Shown here: piece after piece, positions 27,739-37,546 of the stretch
Position numbering within the stretch: the stretch's first letter is position 1
Layout: every line of letters starts with the position of its first letter
Assembly: GCF_900115615.1 (NCBI RefSeq)
Contig: NZ_FOXB01000011.1
Coordinates: 1-59,791 of the forward strand
DNA length: 59,791 nt
Reading direction: 5' to 3'
Source: Hydrogenimonas thermophila
Lineage (GTDB): Bacteria; Campylobacterota; Campylobacteria; Campylobacterales; Hydrogenimonadaceae
Notes under the pieces: model-generated
What the model was told of the DNA's origin: nothing
Databases searched by the model: none
Seen by the model: only the letters and a program-made list of their open reading frames with translations
Position numbers and translations under genes: made by a program

Positions 27739-28521
27739 TTATAAGATTTCTATCCCAAAAAGCTCACAACTATTTTTAGTAGTTATATTTTCAACATCTT
27801 TAACTTCCATTTTTAAAACCTCTGCAATTTTTTCAGCGACAAAAACAGTATAGTATGGCTCATTGCGCTTTCCTCTGTGAGGATGCGGTGTCAAATATGG
27901 TGCATCGGTCTCAATTACAAGACGACTTAAAGGTACTTTAGGTAAAACTTGCGGCAATTTTCTTGCATTTTTAAAAGTAAGAACTCCACCAATTCCATAG
28001 TAAAAACCATGCTCTGTAAGCTTTAGTAGTTGCTCATCAGCATTATAACAATGCAGTACACCTCCAACCTCTTTTGCATTATGCTCTATCAATATACTCA
28101 TAGAATCACTGCTAGCTTCACGAATATGGACTATAATAGGCTTTTTAAACTCCTTTGCCAACTCTATTTGACTGGCAAAAACCTCTTTTTGTTTAGCAAT
28201 TACTCTCTCTTTTTCTACCTCATCCTCAGGCAACCTGTAGTAATCAAGCCCACACTCACCTACAGCAATACATTTAGGATCATTCAAATATTGACGCAAA
28301 AAAGATTCATCATATTTATCTATGTCATATGGGTGTACTCCTGCCGCATAGTAGACATCTTCAAATTTATGTGCAATCTTTTGTGCTTTTGGCAAAGTGT
28401 CAGGATCTGCTCCTGGAATAATAAAAGCTTTTACACCATTCTCTTTGGCTCTTAAAATAACCTCTTCAAGATCTTCATCATATCTGCTGTCATCAAGATG
28501 GCAATGTGTATCTATAATCAA
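27739..28521 (-). CDS. tatD: TatD family metal-dependent hydrolase
   Basis: Cytoplasmic TIM-barrel phosphodiesterase with 3'-5' exonuclease activity in characterised members. Metal-binding motifs are visible: DTHCHLD at residues 4-10, GECGLDYY near 92, PIIVHIREA near 128, and the late ETDAPYLTP. The 260 aa length is standard. It overlaps recN by four bases, consistent with a nucleic-acid repair context. Confidence 0.94.
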   Translation of the reverse strand: MIIDTHCHLDDSRYDEDLEEVILRAKENGVKAFIIPGADPDTLPKAQKIAHKFEDVYYAAGVHPYDIDKYDESFLRQYLNDPKCIAVGECGLDYYRLPEDEVEKERVIAKQKEVFASQIELAKEFKKPIIVHIREASSDSMSILIEHNAKEVGGVLHCYNADEQLLKLTEHGFYYGIGGVLTFKNARKLPQVLPKVPLSRLVIETDAPYLTPHPHRGKRNEPYYTVFVAEKIAEVLKMEVKDVENITTKNSCELFGIEIL

Positions 28522-30056
28522 CTTGAAAACTCCTCTAAAATTTTCTCAGCAAGAGTTCTTGCCTCTAGCATTTTATTCTCACCAGCTATCATTCTGGAAA
28601 TTTCAGTAACTCTTTCATCACTGTTTAAAACTTTTGCAATACTTTTACCACTCTCTTTAGTCACAATTATATGCTGTTTTGCTGCAGCACTTAAGTGTGG
28701 CTGATGAGATATGGCAATAATTTGATAACTTTTTGACAAGCTTTTTAAAAGCTTTGCTATTGCAATTGACTCATCACCGCTTACATTTGCATCAATTTCA
28801 TCTATAAGCAAAATACCCTTACCACCTGCTAGTTCACTTTTACAAAGCAATAGAGCAAGACGAATACGGTTAAACTCTCCTCCGCTTAGAGTTGCTATGT
28901 TTGATCCTTGAAGGTCTATATTTACACTGTCAATACCTGTTTTATCAATAGGTTTTACAGAGAATGTAAATGAAATGTTTCCCATTCTCAGATCTAAAAG
29001 AAGCTTGTTAACAAACTCTTCAACACCTTTAGCTGCATTTTGTCTGATACTGCTTATTTTTTTAGCATCTTTTTCTATTTTGTCAAAAAGTTCTTCTACC
29101 TCTTGCTCAAGTCCTCCAAGTTCGTGATCTATATTTTTATAATACTCCAACTCTTTTATCTTTTCATCACGATAGCTTAAAGCCTCCTCTATAGAGCCGT
29201 AACGCCTTTTTAGAGATGCAATTGCTTCTATCCTGTTAAGTACCTCTTCAACATTAATCTCATCTAACTCTTCAAGCATTGCCTGAGCGCGTTCAAACTC
29301 ATTACGCAACATATTCATAGCTTCATTAAAAAGTACACTGTCACTCTCTATAAGAGTTAATGCTTCTAAAACATCATCTTCACTCTCAAAAATTCTTGAA
29401 GCTTTAGAAATAGCTTCACTTATCTTTTCACGCTTTGAGAGTTTACGCTTAATAGCCATTAACTCTTCATCTTCTCCTATCTTTGGAGATACTTCATCTA
29501 TCTTTGAAATTTCAAACTCAGCAAACTCTATTAACTCTTTTACTCTCTTCTCATCAGCTTTCATCTCTTGCAATCTAAGCAGTTTACGCCTGTACAAATC
29601 GTACATATTTTTATAGTTTTTTAAAGTTTCAGCATAATCTTTACTATTTTTTGCAGCCTCTGCATCTAAAAGTTCAAGTAAAAGTTCGCTTGAGAGTTCA
29701 TTATTACTTCTTTGTGCTATATGTCTAACCAGTGGTGAAACAAGATTACTCAATCTTTTTTTTGATATTGTCAAATCATTAAGAAAGTACCTTATCTTCT
29801 CTTTTTTTATTGCTCTAATAGTAATTTCAGCTTCATCATTATCAAAACTCTCAAGGTTTAAATTAACACTTTTTTTTAATACTACTTCAGAAATATCTGC
29901 CTGTACATTAGATAAACCAAAAAGAGCCAAAAGTGAGCCCATAAAGACTGACTTACCAGCTCCACTAGGTCCTGTAATGGCAATAAGACCCGGTTCTAAC
30001 TCTAAATCAAGTGTATCAAAGCCTACAAGATTTTTTGCATAGAAACGTTCTATCAT
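28518..30056 (-). CDS. recN: DNA repair ATPase RecN
   Basis: SMC-like protein acting in double-strand break repair. The Walker A motif GPSGAGKS is at 29-36, a long coiled coil fills about 140-340, and the ABC signature LSGGEFNR and Walker B LLIDEIDA lie in the C-terminal half. At 512 aa it is slightly shorter than typical RecN (about 550), a length often seen in this phylum. It overlaps nadK and tatD by four bases. Confidence 0.94.
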   Translation of the reverse strand: MIERFYAKNLVGFDTLDLELEPGLIAITGPSGAGKSVFMGSLLALFGLSNVQADISEVVLKKSVNLNLESFDNDEAEITIRAIKKEKIRYFLNDLTISKKRLSNLVSPLVRHIAQRSNNELSSELLLELLDAEAAKNSKDYAETLKNYKNMYDLYRRKLLRLQEMKADEKRVKELIEFAEFEISKIDEVSPKIGEDEELMAIKRKLSKREKISEAISKASRIFESEDDVLEALTLIESDSVLFNEAMNMLRNEFERAQAMLEELDEINVEEVLNRIEAIASLKRRYGSIEEALSYRDEKIKELEYYKNIDHELGGLEQEVEELFDKIEKDAKKISSIRQNAAKGVEEFVNKLLLDLRMGNISFTFSVKPIDKTGIDSVNIDLQGSNIATLSGGEFNRIRLALLLCKSELAGGKGILLIDEIDANVSGDESIAIAKLLKSLSKSYQIIAISHQPHLSAAAKQHIIVTKESGKSIAKVLNSDERVTEISRMIAGENKMLEARTLAEKILEEFSS

Positions 30057-30916
30057 CTACATTGTCCCCAAGATAGTTTGTCACGAAGAACATCAAAATA
30101 GTTTCTTTCAATTCTATGAATCAAACGTGCACCAATTGAGGCTTTTTGTATTATAAGAGTATCATTTGGTCCAAACTCATACTTCTCCTGACCATCAATA
30201 ATAACCAAAGATATCTTCTCTGGTGTCTTAATCTCTATCTCAAAATTAGCCGGCATTACCAATGGACGCTGAGTTAAAGAGTGTGGACATATAGGTGTAA
30301 GTATAAAAGCATCTGTTAAAGGAAATGTAACAGGTCCTCCTGATGCAAGATTATATGCAGTTGATCCGGTAGGTGTGGATATTATCAATCCATCTCCATA
30401 ATATGTGTTAAACCACTTTTTATCAATATATGCATCAACTTTTACCATCTTTGAGATTGAAGGACGACTAATAACAATGTCATTGAAAGAGTAAAAAACT
30501 TTCTCATCAGCTTTCCCTTTCAAAATACCTTTTATCATCATTCTTTCATCTATTCTATATTCACCAGAATATAATTTATCTATAAAACCTTCTATTTCTG
30601 ATGGATTTATATCTGCTAAAAACCCTAATGTACCAGCATTAATCCCAAGAATTGGTTTATGATACTTATAACTTCTGCGAGCAAGAGAGATAAGCGTCCC
30701 GTCTCCTCCTATGCAAACTAATATATCACTAGCTTCACACATAGAGGTGAAATCTTGCCCAAGAACTCCAATCATTCCAGCACTTATGGAATCAATAAGA
30801 ACCTCTGCTCCATATCTTTCAAATATTCCCTTAACCTGAAAAAAAAGTGTTTTAAGTTCAGGAGTTGAAGGGCGAAGGACAATACCGACACGCTTAATAT
30901 CTAACTCAGCTTCCAT
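30053..30916 (-). CDS. nadK: NAD kinase
   Basis: Phosphorylates NAD to NADP. The GGDGT motif is at residues 70-74, and the conserved [15 protein letters not shown] segment lies in the second half. The 287 aa length is normal. It is the first gene of the 13-gene leftward operon; its start lies about 97 bp from the aspS start on the other strand, so the gap holds two divergent promoters. Confidence 0.96.
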   Translation of the reverse strand: MEAELDIKRVGIVLRPSTPELKTLFFQVKGIFERYGAEVLIDSISAGMIGVLGQDFTSMCEASDILVCIGGDGTLISLARRSYKYHKPILGINAGTLGFLADINPSEIEGFIDKLYSGEYRIDERMMIKGILKGKADEKVFYSFNDIVISRPSISKMVKVDAYIDKKWFNTYYGDGLIISTPTGSTAYNLASGGPVTFPLTDAFILTPICPHSLTQRPLVMPANFEIEIKTPEKISLVIIDGQEKYEFGPNDTLIIQKASIGARLIHRIERNYFDVLRDKLSWGQCR

Positions 30917-30975
30917 ACTTTAATTTTCCATCTTAAATTTTTAAATTTGATTCTAACAAAAAATAAGTTTGGTTT

Positions 30976-30984
30976 TGATATAAT
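30976..30984 (+). promoter_or_regulatory. Extended -10 promoter of aspS
   Basis: TGATATAAT at 30976-30984 is an extended -10. It lies 28 bases before the TTG start of aspS at 31013 and inside any longer aspS reading frame, which argues against the upstream starts. CGGAGAT at about 31001-31007 is the ribosome site. Confidence 0.6.
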
Positions 30985-31012
30985 CGCGCAACTAACTCAA
31001 CGGAGATTCGAT

Positions 31013-32776
31013 TTGCGAACACACTACTGTACCGATTTAAATGAAAATAATGTTGGTGAAGATGTAACTTTAGCCGGCTGGGTCAATAGCTATCGTGATC
31101 ATGGCGGTGTTATCTTTATTGACCTACGTGACAAAACAGGACTTATTCAGCTTGTATGTGACCCTGCTGATAATGAGCAGGCACATAAAGTTGCTTCCCA
31201 AGTAAGAGACGAATTTGTTCTCATTGCAAAAGGGAAAGTCAGAAAACGAGGCGAAGGTCTTGAAAACCCTCGTCTAAAAACAGGTAAAATCGAAATTGTT
31301 ATCGATGAATTGACCATCGAAAACCGAAGTGAACCGATGCCATTTACTTTAGGTGATGAAAATGTTGGAGAAGATATCCGACTAAAGTATAGGTATCTTG
31401 ACTTACGTCAAAAAGAGATGTTTGAAACATTCCAGCTGCGATCAAAAGCTGCAATAGCTGCACGTAATTTGCTGGACTCTCTTGGATTCCTTGAAGTAGA
31501 GACACCAATTCTTACAAAATCTACACCTGAAGGTGCACGTGACTACTTGGTTCCAAGCCGTGTTCATAATGGTGAATTTTATGCTCTACCTCAATCTCCA
31601 CAACTTTTTAAGCAGCTATTAATGGTCAGTGGCTTTGATCGCTACTTCCAGATTGCAAAATGTTTCCGTGATGAAGACTTAAGAGCAGATCGTCAGCCTG
31701 AATTTACACAGATTGACGTAGAGATGAGCTTCTGTACACAAGAAGATGTAATGAAAGTAGCTGAAGATCTTCTAAAAGCAATGTTTGGTGCTTGCGGTTA
31801 CGAGATAAAAACACCATTTAACCGAATAACATATCGTGACTCTATGGAAAAATATGGTAACGATCGACCTGACCTTAGATTTGGACTTGAGCTTGTAGAT
31901 GTAATTGATCTTTTTGAAAACTGCGATAGTCCAATTTTTGCTGAAATAGCTCAATACAAAAAACTTAACCGTATTAAAGCACTTAAAGTCCCAGGTGGAG
32001 ACAAAGCATTTTCTAGAAAAATAATTAAAGAGCTTGAAAGCTTTGTAAGCAAGTTTGGTGCTAAAGGATTGGCATATATTCAAGTTAAAGAAGATGGTCT
32101 TAAAGGGCCTATCTTAAAATTCTTGAGTGAAGAAGCAATTGAGACAATGAAATCACGGCTTGAGATGGAAGTTGGTGATATTGTCTTCTTTGGAGCAGGT
32201 AACAAAAAAACTGTTTTAGATTATATGGGACGTTTGCGTACAGAAGTTGCCAAGCGAATGAATTTGATTGATGAAAATCGCTTGGAGTTTGTCTGGGTTG
32301 TAGACTTCCCAATGTTTGAAGTTGAAGATGGAGAGGTAAAAGCTCTACACCATCCATTTACAATGCCTAAAAATATAGATGAAGATGATGTTGAAGAGAT
32401 TGACTCAATTGCTTACGATGTTGTTCTTAACGGTATCGAGCTTGGGGGAGGAAGTATTCGTATTCACAAGCTTGATATTCAACGTAAAGTATTTGAAATG
32501 TTAGGCATTGATGAAGAAGAGGCAAATGAGAAGTTTGGCTTCTTGCTTGATGCTCTTAAGTTTGGTGCGCCTCCACATGGCGGATTTGCTCTTGGATTTG
32601 ATCGTCTAATGATGCTTCTAACCAAAAAAGAGAGCATTCGTGATGTCATTGCCTTCCCTAAAACACAAAGTGCAACCTGTTTATTAACACAAGCACCTAG
32701 CCAAGTAGATGAAGCTCAACTTAAAGAATTGGGAATCAGAATCAGGAAGCAGCCAAAGACAGATGCGGCTCAGTGA
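31013..32776 (+). CDS. aspS: Aspartyl-tRNA synthetase
   Basis: Class II synthetase charging tRNA-Asp; in organisms lacking AsnRS the non-discriminating form also charges tRNA-Asn. The N-terminal OB-fold anticodon-binding domain begins at VTLAGWV; class II motif 2 is [16 protein letters not shown], and motif 3 is in GFALGFDRL. The bacterial GAD insertion lies between. I chose TTG at 31013 because the promoter lies further upstream, CGGAGAT is well placed, and homologs begin with a short MRTHYC-type N terminus. This gives 587 aa. The end overlaps feoA. Confidence 0.95.
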   Translation: MRTHYCTDLNENNVGEDVTLAGWVNSYRDHGGVIFIDLRDKTGLIQLVCDPADNEQAHKVASQVRDEFVLIAKGKVRKRGEGLENPRLKTGKIEIVIDELTIENRSEPMPFTLGDENVGEDIRLKYRYLDLRQKEMFETFQLRSKAAIAARNLLDSLGFLEVETPILTKSTPEGARDYLVPSRVHNGEFYALPQSPQLFKQLLMVSGFDRYFQIAKCFRDEDLRADRQPEFTQIDVEMSFCTQEDVMKVAEDLLKAMFGACGYEIKTPFNRITYRDSMEKYGNDRPDLRFGLELVDVIDLFENCDSPIFAEIAQYKKLNRIKALKVPGGDKAFSRKIIKELESFVSKFGAKGLAYIQVKEDGLKGPILKFLSEEAIETMKSRLEMEVGDIVFFGAGNKKTVLDYMGRLRTEVAKRMNLIDENRLEFVWVVDFPMFEVEDGEVKALHHPFTMPKNIDEDDVEEIDSIAYDVVLNGIELGGGSIRIHKLDIQRKVFEMLGIDEEEANEKFGFLLDALKFGAPPHGGFALGFDRLMMLLTKKESIRDVIAFPKTQSATCLLTQAPSQVDEAQLKELGIRIRKQPKTDAAQ

Positions 32777-33002
32777 TGCTAAACCCGGAGATATAGTCAA
32801 GATCAAAGGATTCGAGGGAGGATGTGATGACTTTAAATGTCGTCTAGACTCTCTTGGAATTCGAGTAGGAGATATAGTAGAAATTAAATCCAAAGCCTTT
32901 TTAGGTCCTATAGAGATTAAAAATGAAGATATAGACCTCGCTTTATGTCGGGGTCAGGCAGAGAAGATTATAATAAAGCCAATTAAACTTAGGAGACCAT
33001 AA
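32763..33002 (+). CDS. FeoA domain protein
   Basis: A 79 aa SH3-like FeoA protein, recognised by [13 protein letters not shown] at the start and a [14 protein letters not shown] segment. FeoA modulates the ferrous iron channel FeoB at the membrane; stand-alone FeoA domains also occur elsewhere. No feoB is nearby. The ATG at 32763 lies 14 bases inside aspS; an upstream in-frame ATG at 32709 would add 18 unrelated residues. It shares one base with adk (TAATG). Confidence 0.88.
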   Translation: MRLSDAKPGDIVKIKGFEGGCDDFKCRLDSLGIRVGDIVEIKSKAFLGPIEIKNEDIDLALCRGQAEKIIIKPIKLRRP

Positions 33003-33574
33003 TGAAAAAACTGTTTCTAATCATCGGTGCCCCAGGCAGTGGTAAAACAACAGATGCAGAAATTATTGCTGCAAACAATACTGACACTGTAGCACACTTT
33101 TCAACAGGAGAACTGCTTCGCGCTGAAGTTGCAAGCGGTTCAACTTTGGGACAGACTATAGATAGATTTATCAGCCAAGGAAATCTTGTTCCACTAGAAA
33201 TTGTAATAGATACAATTGTAAGTGCTATTAAAAAGAGTGACAAACCTGTTATTTTAATCGATGGTTTTCCTCGCAGTGTTGAGCAGATGGAAGCACTTGA
33301 TAAAATATTAAAAGATGAACCTTATGTTGAGCTAAAAGCAGTAATCGAAGTAGATGTAAGCGAAGAAGTAGCAAAAGAGCGTGTTTTAGGTCGAGCTAGA
33401 GGTGCAGATGATAATGAAGAGGTATTTAAGAACCGTATGAAAGTTTATACTGAGCCTATTGATGCAATCAGAAATTTCTATAAAGATAAAAACCTTCTTC
33501 ATGTAATCAATGGTGAAAGAACAATCGAAGAGATTGTTGATGAAATGGAAAGCTTTATTAAAAGTAAAATCTAA
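33002..33574 (+). CDS. adk: Adenylate kinase, short form
   Basis: Interconverts ATP and AMP with two ADP. The P-loop GAPGSGKT is at residues 9-16, and the AMP-binding DGFPRS is near 83-88. The large LID domain is replaced by a short loop around [10 protein letters not shown], giving 190 aa, the short-type enzyme usual in Campylobacterota. It is coupled to feoA and to the cinA-like gene by one-base overlaps. Confidence 0.96.
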   Translation: MKKLFLIIGAPGSGKTTDAEIIAANNTDTVAHFSTGELLRAEVASGSTLGQTIDRFISQGNLVPLEIVIDTIVSAIKKSDKPVILIDGFPRSVEQMEALDKILKDEPYVELKAVIEVDVSEEVAKERVLGRARGADDNEEVFKNRMKVYTEPIDAIRNFYKDKNLLHVINGERTIEEIVDEMESFIKSKI

Positions 33575-34344
33575 TGAATTTTTACCAGGTCATAATTGGA
33601 TCTGAAATACTAAACCGTCGCAGAAAAGATAAACACTTCGAATTTCTCTCTACAGAGCTTACAGCTCTTGGAGAGAAGCTGTCAGCCTCCTTTATTATAG
33701 AAGATAACAGACAACTCATAGAAAATGTTTTTACTATTATTAAGAGTGATCCAAAAAGCATAATGTTTAGTTTTGGAGGGATTGGTTCTACCCCAGATGA
33801 TTTAACAAGAGAGATAGCTGCAAAAGTCTTTACAGGTAAACCGCTTACAACACATCAGGAAGCAAAAAAGCGTATTTTAGAGCAATTTGGAGATGATGCC
33901 TACCCTCATCGTATCCATATGGCTGAACTCCCTGAAAATGCAGATTTGCTAGATAATCCTGTAAACAATGTACCAGGATTTAGTCTTGAAAATCGATTTT
34001 TCTTCGTTCCTGGATTTCCACAAATGGCACATCCTATGATAAAACAGGCTCTATCTAAAATTTTACACGAAACTAAACCAGTTTGCAGAAAAACCTTCAC
34101 AGCATTGGTAAGTGAAAATGATTTAATCGAAATGATGCAAAAAGTTCCTAAAGAGATTGAACTATCATCACTGCCAGCTTTTTGTGGTGACAAACGAATA
34201 GCTGTTATTAGCCTTTGCAACAAAGATAGTGCCTTGGTAGAAGTATGGTATGAAAAATTCATAGAGTTTATGAAGAAACAAAAGATTGTCTGGGTAGATG
34301 GAGACAGGCATAATGACCCTGACATATGCAAACCTAAGAATTGA
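33574..34344 (+). CDS. CinA/MoaB-type molybdopterin-binding domain protein
   Basis: The first 170 residues match the MoCF-biosynthesis domain found in MoaB, MogA and the N terminus of CinA: IGSEILNRRRKD at the start, the FGGIGSTPDDLT loop near 68, and FFFVPGFPQMA. The C-terminal CinA amidase domain is absent. CinA-type N-terminal domains hydrolyse ADP-ribose or related pyrophosphates, so a nucleotide-repair role is possible, but substrate cannot be read from the sequence. It starts on the adk stop. Confidence 0.85.
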   Translation: MNFYQVIIGSEILNRRRKDKHFEFLSTELTALGEKLSASFIIEDNRQLIENVFTIIKSDPKSIMFSFGGIGSTPDDLTREIAAKVFTGKPLTTHQEAKKRILEQFGDDAYPHRIHMAELPENADLLDNPVNNVPGFSLENRFFFVPGFPQMAHPMIKQALSKILHETKPVCRKTFTALVSENDLIEMMQKVPKEIELSSLPAFCGDKRIAVISLCNKDSALVEVWYEKFIEFMKKQKIVWVDGDRHNDPDICKPKN

Positions 34345-34588
34345 TTTGCCATTTGTCTCTTCAAAAAAAGGGCGACGAGCTATAATCAACTCTATAAAAG
34401 AGCGTTTAAGCAAATTAAACTGCTCACTGCTTGATATTTCAGGAGAATACCCTAAAGAGGCAGAAATTGCTATCTCATTTTTATCTCCAAATGAGCAGAG
34501 TGCAATCTCTAAAATTGAAAAAATAGAAACTCTGCTTGAAACAAAATTTCCAGAAATTGAAGCAGTGCTGACTTACGATTTTATATAG
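34313..34588 (+). CDS. DUF503-like small protein
   Basis: A 91 aa protein with the alpha-beta layout of DUF503 (YlxP) proteins: an initial strand LRIDLPF, then KKGRRAIINSIKERL, then a strand pair. No biochemical function is established for the family, although it is often near ribosome-maturation genes. ATG 34313 is preferred over the in-frame ATG at 34298, because homologs start directly with the first strand. It overlaps the preceding gene by 32 bases, and its stop is one base from the convergent HAD gene. Confidence 0.7.
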   Translation: MTLTYANLRIDLPFVSSKKGRRAIINSIKERLSKLNCSLLDISGEYPKEAEIAISFLSPNEQSAISKIEKIETLLETKFPEIEAVLTYDFI

Positions 34589-34589
34589 G

Positions 34590-35420
34590 TCACCCCTTAA
34601 GTTCATCTTTTAAAAACCTTGCTACTGCATCTTCATCATTGGTCCAAGGTAGTACTATATCTGCTACAGCTTTTAGTTCATCTATAGCATTGGCAACAGC
34701 AATCTTTCGTCCGGCAGCATTAAAAAGACCCAAATCATTGTGACTGTCACCAAATACAGTAGTATGCTCTCTATTAACACCTTCAATCTCTTCAAGTTTT
34801 TTTAGTGCATGAGCTTTGTCACCTTTTGCATGCATTACAGTCATAAACCAGCAATCCATATAAGGATCTTTAGACCTTTTAATCTCTATCTCATCTTTAA
34901 ACTTCTCTTTTAAAGCTAACTCTATTTGGGCAGTTACCTCCTCGCTCTCCATATAAACAATTTTGAGGTTTTTTTCCATAGCTTTTAAAGGATCTGCATC
35001 AAGAAGTCTACGGTCATTATGATATGTTCTTAACAACTCCTCTTGATACCTGTTTCTTTGTTTAGGATAGATAAATCTCTCTACTCCATTACTATCAAGC
35101 CCGACAAGTAAAGGAAAAATATCTGCTTGCTGTTTGCCTATTTCTATGATTTCATCACCAATATCACGATCTAGTGCACTAACATAAATGATATCACCAT
35201 CAGCAGATGTAATCATTACACCATCTAAAACTATTAATGGCTCTTTTAAATGCAACCCTTTAAGAAGCTTACAAACTCCAGTATAACTTCTTGCAGTTGC
35301 TACAGAAAGTTTTACTCCATTTGAAACTGCAACATTGAATACATTACGACTAAAATCACTAACACTTAAGTCTGTTCGTAGAAAAGTTTTATCAAGATCA
35401 GTTAGATAGAAATTTTGCAT
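34590..35420 (-). CDS. HAD-IIB (Cof-type) phosphatase
   Basis: A 276 aa cytoplasmic sugar- or cofactor-phosphatase of the Cof family. HAD motif I is DLDKTF (catalytic Asp at 8 and 10), motif II is the T of ATARS near 42, and motif IV is GDSHNDLGLF near 218. The C2-type cap lies in the middle. Substrate is not predictable from this. It is a single leftward gene whose promoter region faces that of ppa. Confidence 0.9.
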   Translation of the reverse strand: MQNFYLTDLDKTFLRTDLSVSDFSRNVFNVAVSNGVKLSVATARSYTGVCKLLKGLHLKEPLIVLDGVMITSADGDIIYVSALDRDIGDEIIEIGKQQADIFPLLVGLDSNGVERFIYPKQRNRYQEELLRTYHNDRRLLDADPLKAMEKNLKIVYMESEEVTAQIELALKEKFKDEIEIKRSKDPYMDCWFMTVMHAKGDKAHALKKLEEIEGVNREHTTVFGDSHNDLGLFNAAGRKIAVANAIDELKAVADIVLPWTNDEDAVARFLKDELKG

Positions 35421-35465
35421 TCATAACTCACATTTTAAATTTTTCAAAATTGTATCATATAGTTT

Positions 35466-35474
35466 TGGTAAAAT
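35466..35474 (+). promoter_or_regulatory. Extended -10 promoter of ppa
   Basis: TGGTAAAAT at 35466-35474, an extended -10 with a one-base departure from TATAAT, 32 bases before the ppa ATG. AAGGAG at 35492-35497 is a strong ribosome site. Confidence 0.55.
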
Positions 35475-35506
35475 AACACCATCTATTTTCCAAGGAGAAA
35501 GCAAAT

Positions 35507-36025
35507 ATGGATATTTCAAAAATCGGCAGTGGTGAATGCCCTGACAAAGTTAATGCATTAATAGAAATCCCTTACGGATCAAACGTTAAATATGAACTTG
35601 ATAAAGATAGCGGTGCTGTTGTAGTTGATAGAGTTCTTTACTCTGCAATGTTCTACCCTGCAAACTATGGTTTTGTTCCAAATACACTAGCTGATGATGG
35701 CGATCCAATTGACATTTTAGTTCTTAATGACTATCCTGTTCAAGCTGGTTCAGTTATTAAGTGTCGTTTGATTGGTGTACTTATTATGGAAGATGAAGCG
35801 GGTATGGATGAAAAACTTCTTGCTGTTCCTGTAAGCAAAATAGACCCATCTTATGATGGAATTGACAGCTATGAAGATCTTCCAAAAGCAACACTAAACA
35901 AAATTAAAAACTTCTTTGAGACATACAAAATGCTTGAGCCAAACAAATGGGTTAAAGTAAAAGAGTTCCAAGGAAAAGAGGAAGCAGCAAAACTGCTTGA
36001 AGTATCTATCAAAAACTACAAGTAA
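35507..36025 (+). CDS. ppa: Inorganic pyrophosphatase, family I
   Basis: Hydrolyses pyrophosphate and so drives biosynthesis. The metal-binding signature DDGDPIDILVL is near residues 65-75, and IEIPYGSNVKYE gives the substrate-binding lysines. The 172 aa length is standard for the soluble hexameric enzyme. The good promoter and ribosome site fit high expression. It stands alone, followed by a strong hairpin. Confidence 0.97.
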   Translation: MDISKIGSGECPDKVNALIEIPYGSNVKYELDKDSGAVVVDRVLYSAMFYPANYGFVPNTLADDGDPIDILVLNDYPVQAGSVIKCRLIGVLIMEDEAGMDEKLLAVPVSKIDPSYDGIDSYEDLPKATLNKIKNFFETYKMLEPNKWVKVKEFQGKEEAAKLLEVSIKNYK

Positions 36026-36033
36026 TCTACACT

Positions 36034-36062
36034 AATACAATATGCTTTTTGCATATTGTATT
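36034..36062. terminator. Bidirectional hairpin between ppa and amiC
   Basis: Perfect 12-bp arms at 36034-36045 and 36051-36062 flank a five-T loop, between the convergent ends of ppa and the amidase gene. There is no long T tract after the stem, so it may act as a bidirectional or processing terminator. Confidence 0.7.
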
Positions 36063-36068
36063 ATAAAA

Positions 36069-37544
36069 CTATCTATTGTGTCTAATATAACTCTCAATAC
36101 CATTAGCTATGCCTTCTGCTAAAAGCTTCTGATAGTAAGGATTAAAAAGACGTTTTGATTCAGTAGGGTGTGTAATATAACCAATTTCTATTAACACTGC
36201 TGGCATCTGAGCACCTACAAGAACCCAAAAAGGACCTTCTCTAACACCATTGTCAACTACACCTCTATATTTGCTTCTTAAAGAGCTTAAAATCTGCTTT
36301 TGAAGGTCAATTGCCAATTTATTTGATTCGATTATCTTCTCTCTATTCAGTACACTCAAATATGTCTCTTTTGTATAACGGTCAAGGTCACTTACATCTG
36401 CACTGTTTTCAAGTGCAGCAACACGCTTGGCACGATCACTTCTAGCAGGAGATAGAAAAAATGTTTCAATACCTTTACTTCTGTATCTGTTTTTTCTTCC
36501 AGCTACAGCATTAGCATGAATAGATATAAAAAAGTCTGCATCTTTAAGATTTGCAAATCTTGTTCTTTTTTTCAAAGGAACAAATTTATCTCTGCTTCGT
36601 GTCAAATATACTTTAAAACCTCTTTTTTTCAGTATATTTCTTACTTTTTTAGCTACAGAGAGTACTACTTTTTTCTCTTCTAACTTCTTATATCCAACTG
36701 CTCCAGAATCTTTACCACCGTGACCTGGGTCTATAACAACTATATATTTGCTTAAATTCAAACTATTTTTTTTAGTACTGTTTTTAGTTTTTGACACTAC
36801 ATTTTTTTGTACAGAATCTTTTTTTTGATGCCTTTTAACAGTACCCTTTGGTAATGTAATAAAAAGTCTTCGTCCTTTTATTTTCCATTTTGGCTTATAG
36901 CTTCGCGATACTTCAATGACAACTCTGACTGTTTTAGGATCAAATTGTGCAATTCTTATCTCTTTAAATGTTGGACCTTTAATTCGTTTAATTGAAAAGT
37001 ATGTTTTTGCAGGAGATATATCAAATACATACAAGTAGTGCCCTCTTCTTTTAAGCACCATTTTGTGTATACTCTTTTTTGAAAAAGTAGTATTAAATGT
37101 AAGAATCAGATTACTGTTTTCAACAGCAGTTTTCTTTAGTGAAATAGTTCTGTTTTTTGAAACTGTTTTGCTACTTTTATTTAAAGATTGTTTTGAAATT
37201 GATTTAGATTCAGAAGGTGCTGCAGTAAAACTATTTTGATTTTCAAACTCTTTTATATCTTCTGAAGTATCTAAAGCTTTAATTGCATTTTTATAGCGTG
37301 TTGCATCAATATCTAATGCTTTTGATGCTTTTATAAGCCCCTTTAAAGCTTGTAGTTGCAGTTTTTTATCGCCTTCCAATAAACCTTTCATATAAAGGGA
37401 CTGAAAGTCGTGATACCCTTTCCAGATAACCGATTTTGCATTTGATGCAATAGCTCTGTTTGCTCTGTTAATCTGTTCAGAGTAGTCACCTGCTTTCAAA
37501 TATAGAGACAATATAAATAGTAAGAAAGTGGCAATCTTACGTAT
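36069..37544 (-). CDS. amiC: N-acetylmuramoyl-L-alanine amidase with AMIN domain; probable AUA start
   Basis: Periplasmic zinc amidase that removes stem peptides from peptidoglycan to split daughter cells. The C-terminal Amidase_3 domain has the zinc site VIDPGHGGKDSGA, the ISIHANA histidine and the catalytic Glu in AVLIEIGYI; a beta-rich AMIN-like domain precedes it after a Ser/Lys-rich linker. The first standard in-frame start is TTG 37511, but this cuts off a signal peptide. Continuing upstream gives RKIATFLLFILSLYLKAG, and the only codon with a proper ribosome site (GGAGAG, five bases away) is ATA at 37544. An in-frame stop lies at 37557-37559. Confidence 0.88.
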   Translation of the reverse strand: MRKIATFLLFILSLYLKAGDYSEQINRANRAIASNAKSVIWKGYHDFQSLYMKGLLEGDKKLQLQALKGLIKASKALDIDATRYKNAIKALDTSEDIKEFENQNSFTAAPSESKSISKQSLNKSSKTVSKNRTISLKKTAVENSNLILTFNTTFSKKSIHKMVLKRRGHYLYVFDISPAKTYFSIKRIKGPTFKEIRIAQFDPKTVRVVIEVSRSYKPKWKIKGRRLFITLPKGTVKRHQKKDSVQKNVVSKTKNSTKKNSLNLSKYIVVIDPGHGGKDSGAVGYKKLEEKKVVLSVAKKVRNILKKRGFKVYLTRSRDKFVPLKKRTRFANLKDADFFISIHANAVAGRKNRYRSKGIETFFLSPARSDRAKRVAALENSADVSDLDRYTKETYLSVLNREKIIESNKLAIDLQKQILSSLRSKYRGVVDNGVREGPFWVLVGAQMPAVLIEIGYITHPTESKRLFNPYYQKLLAEGIANGIESYIRHNR

Positions 37545-37546
37545 AA

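Noticed and set aside
30947-31012. N-terminal extension of aspS
   Set aside because: The extension contains the extended -10 promoter and does not resemble AspRS; TTG 31013 has a good ribosome site.
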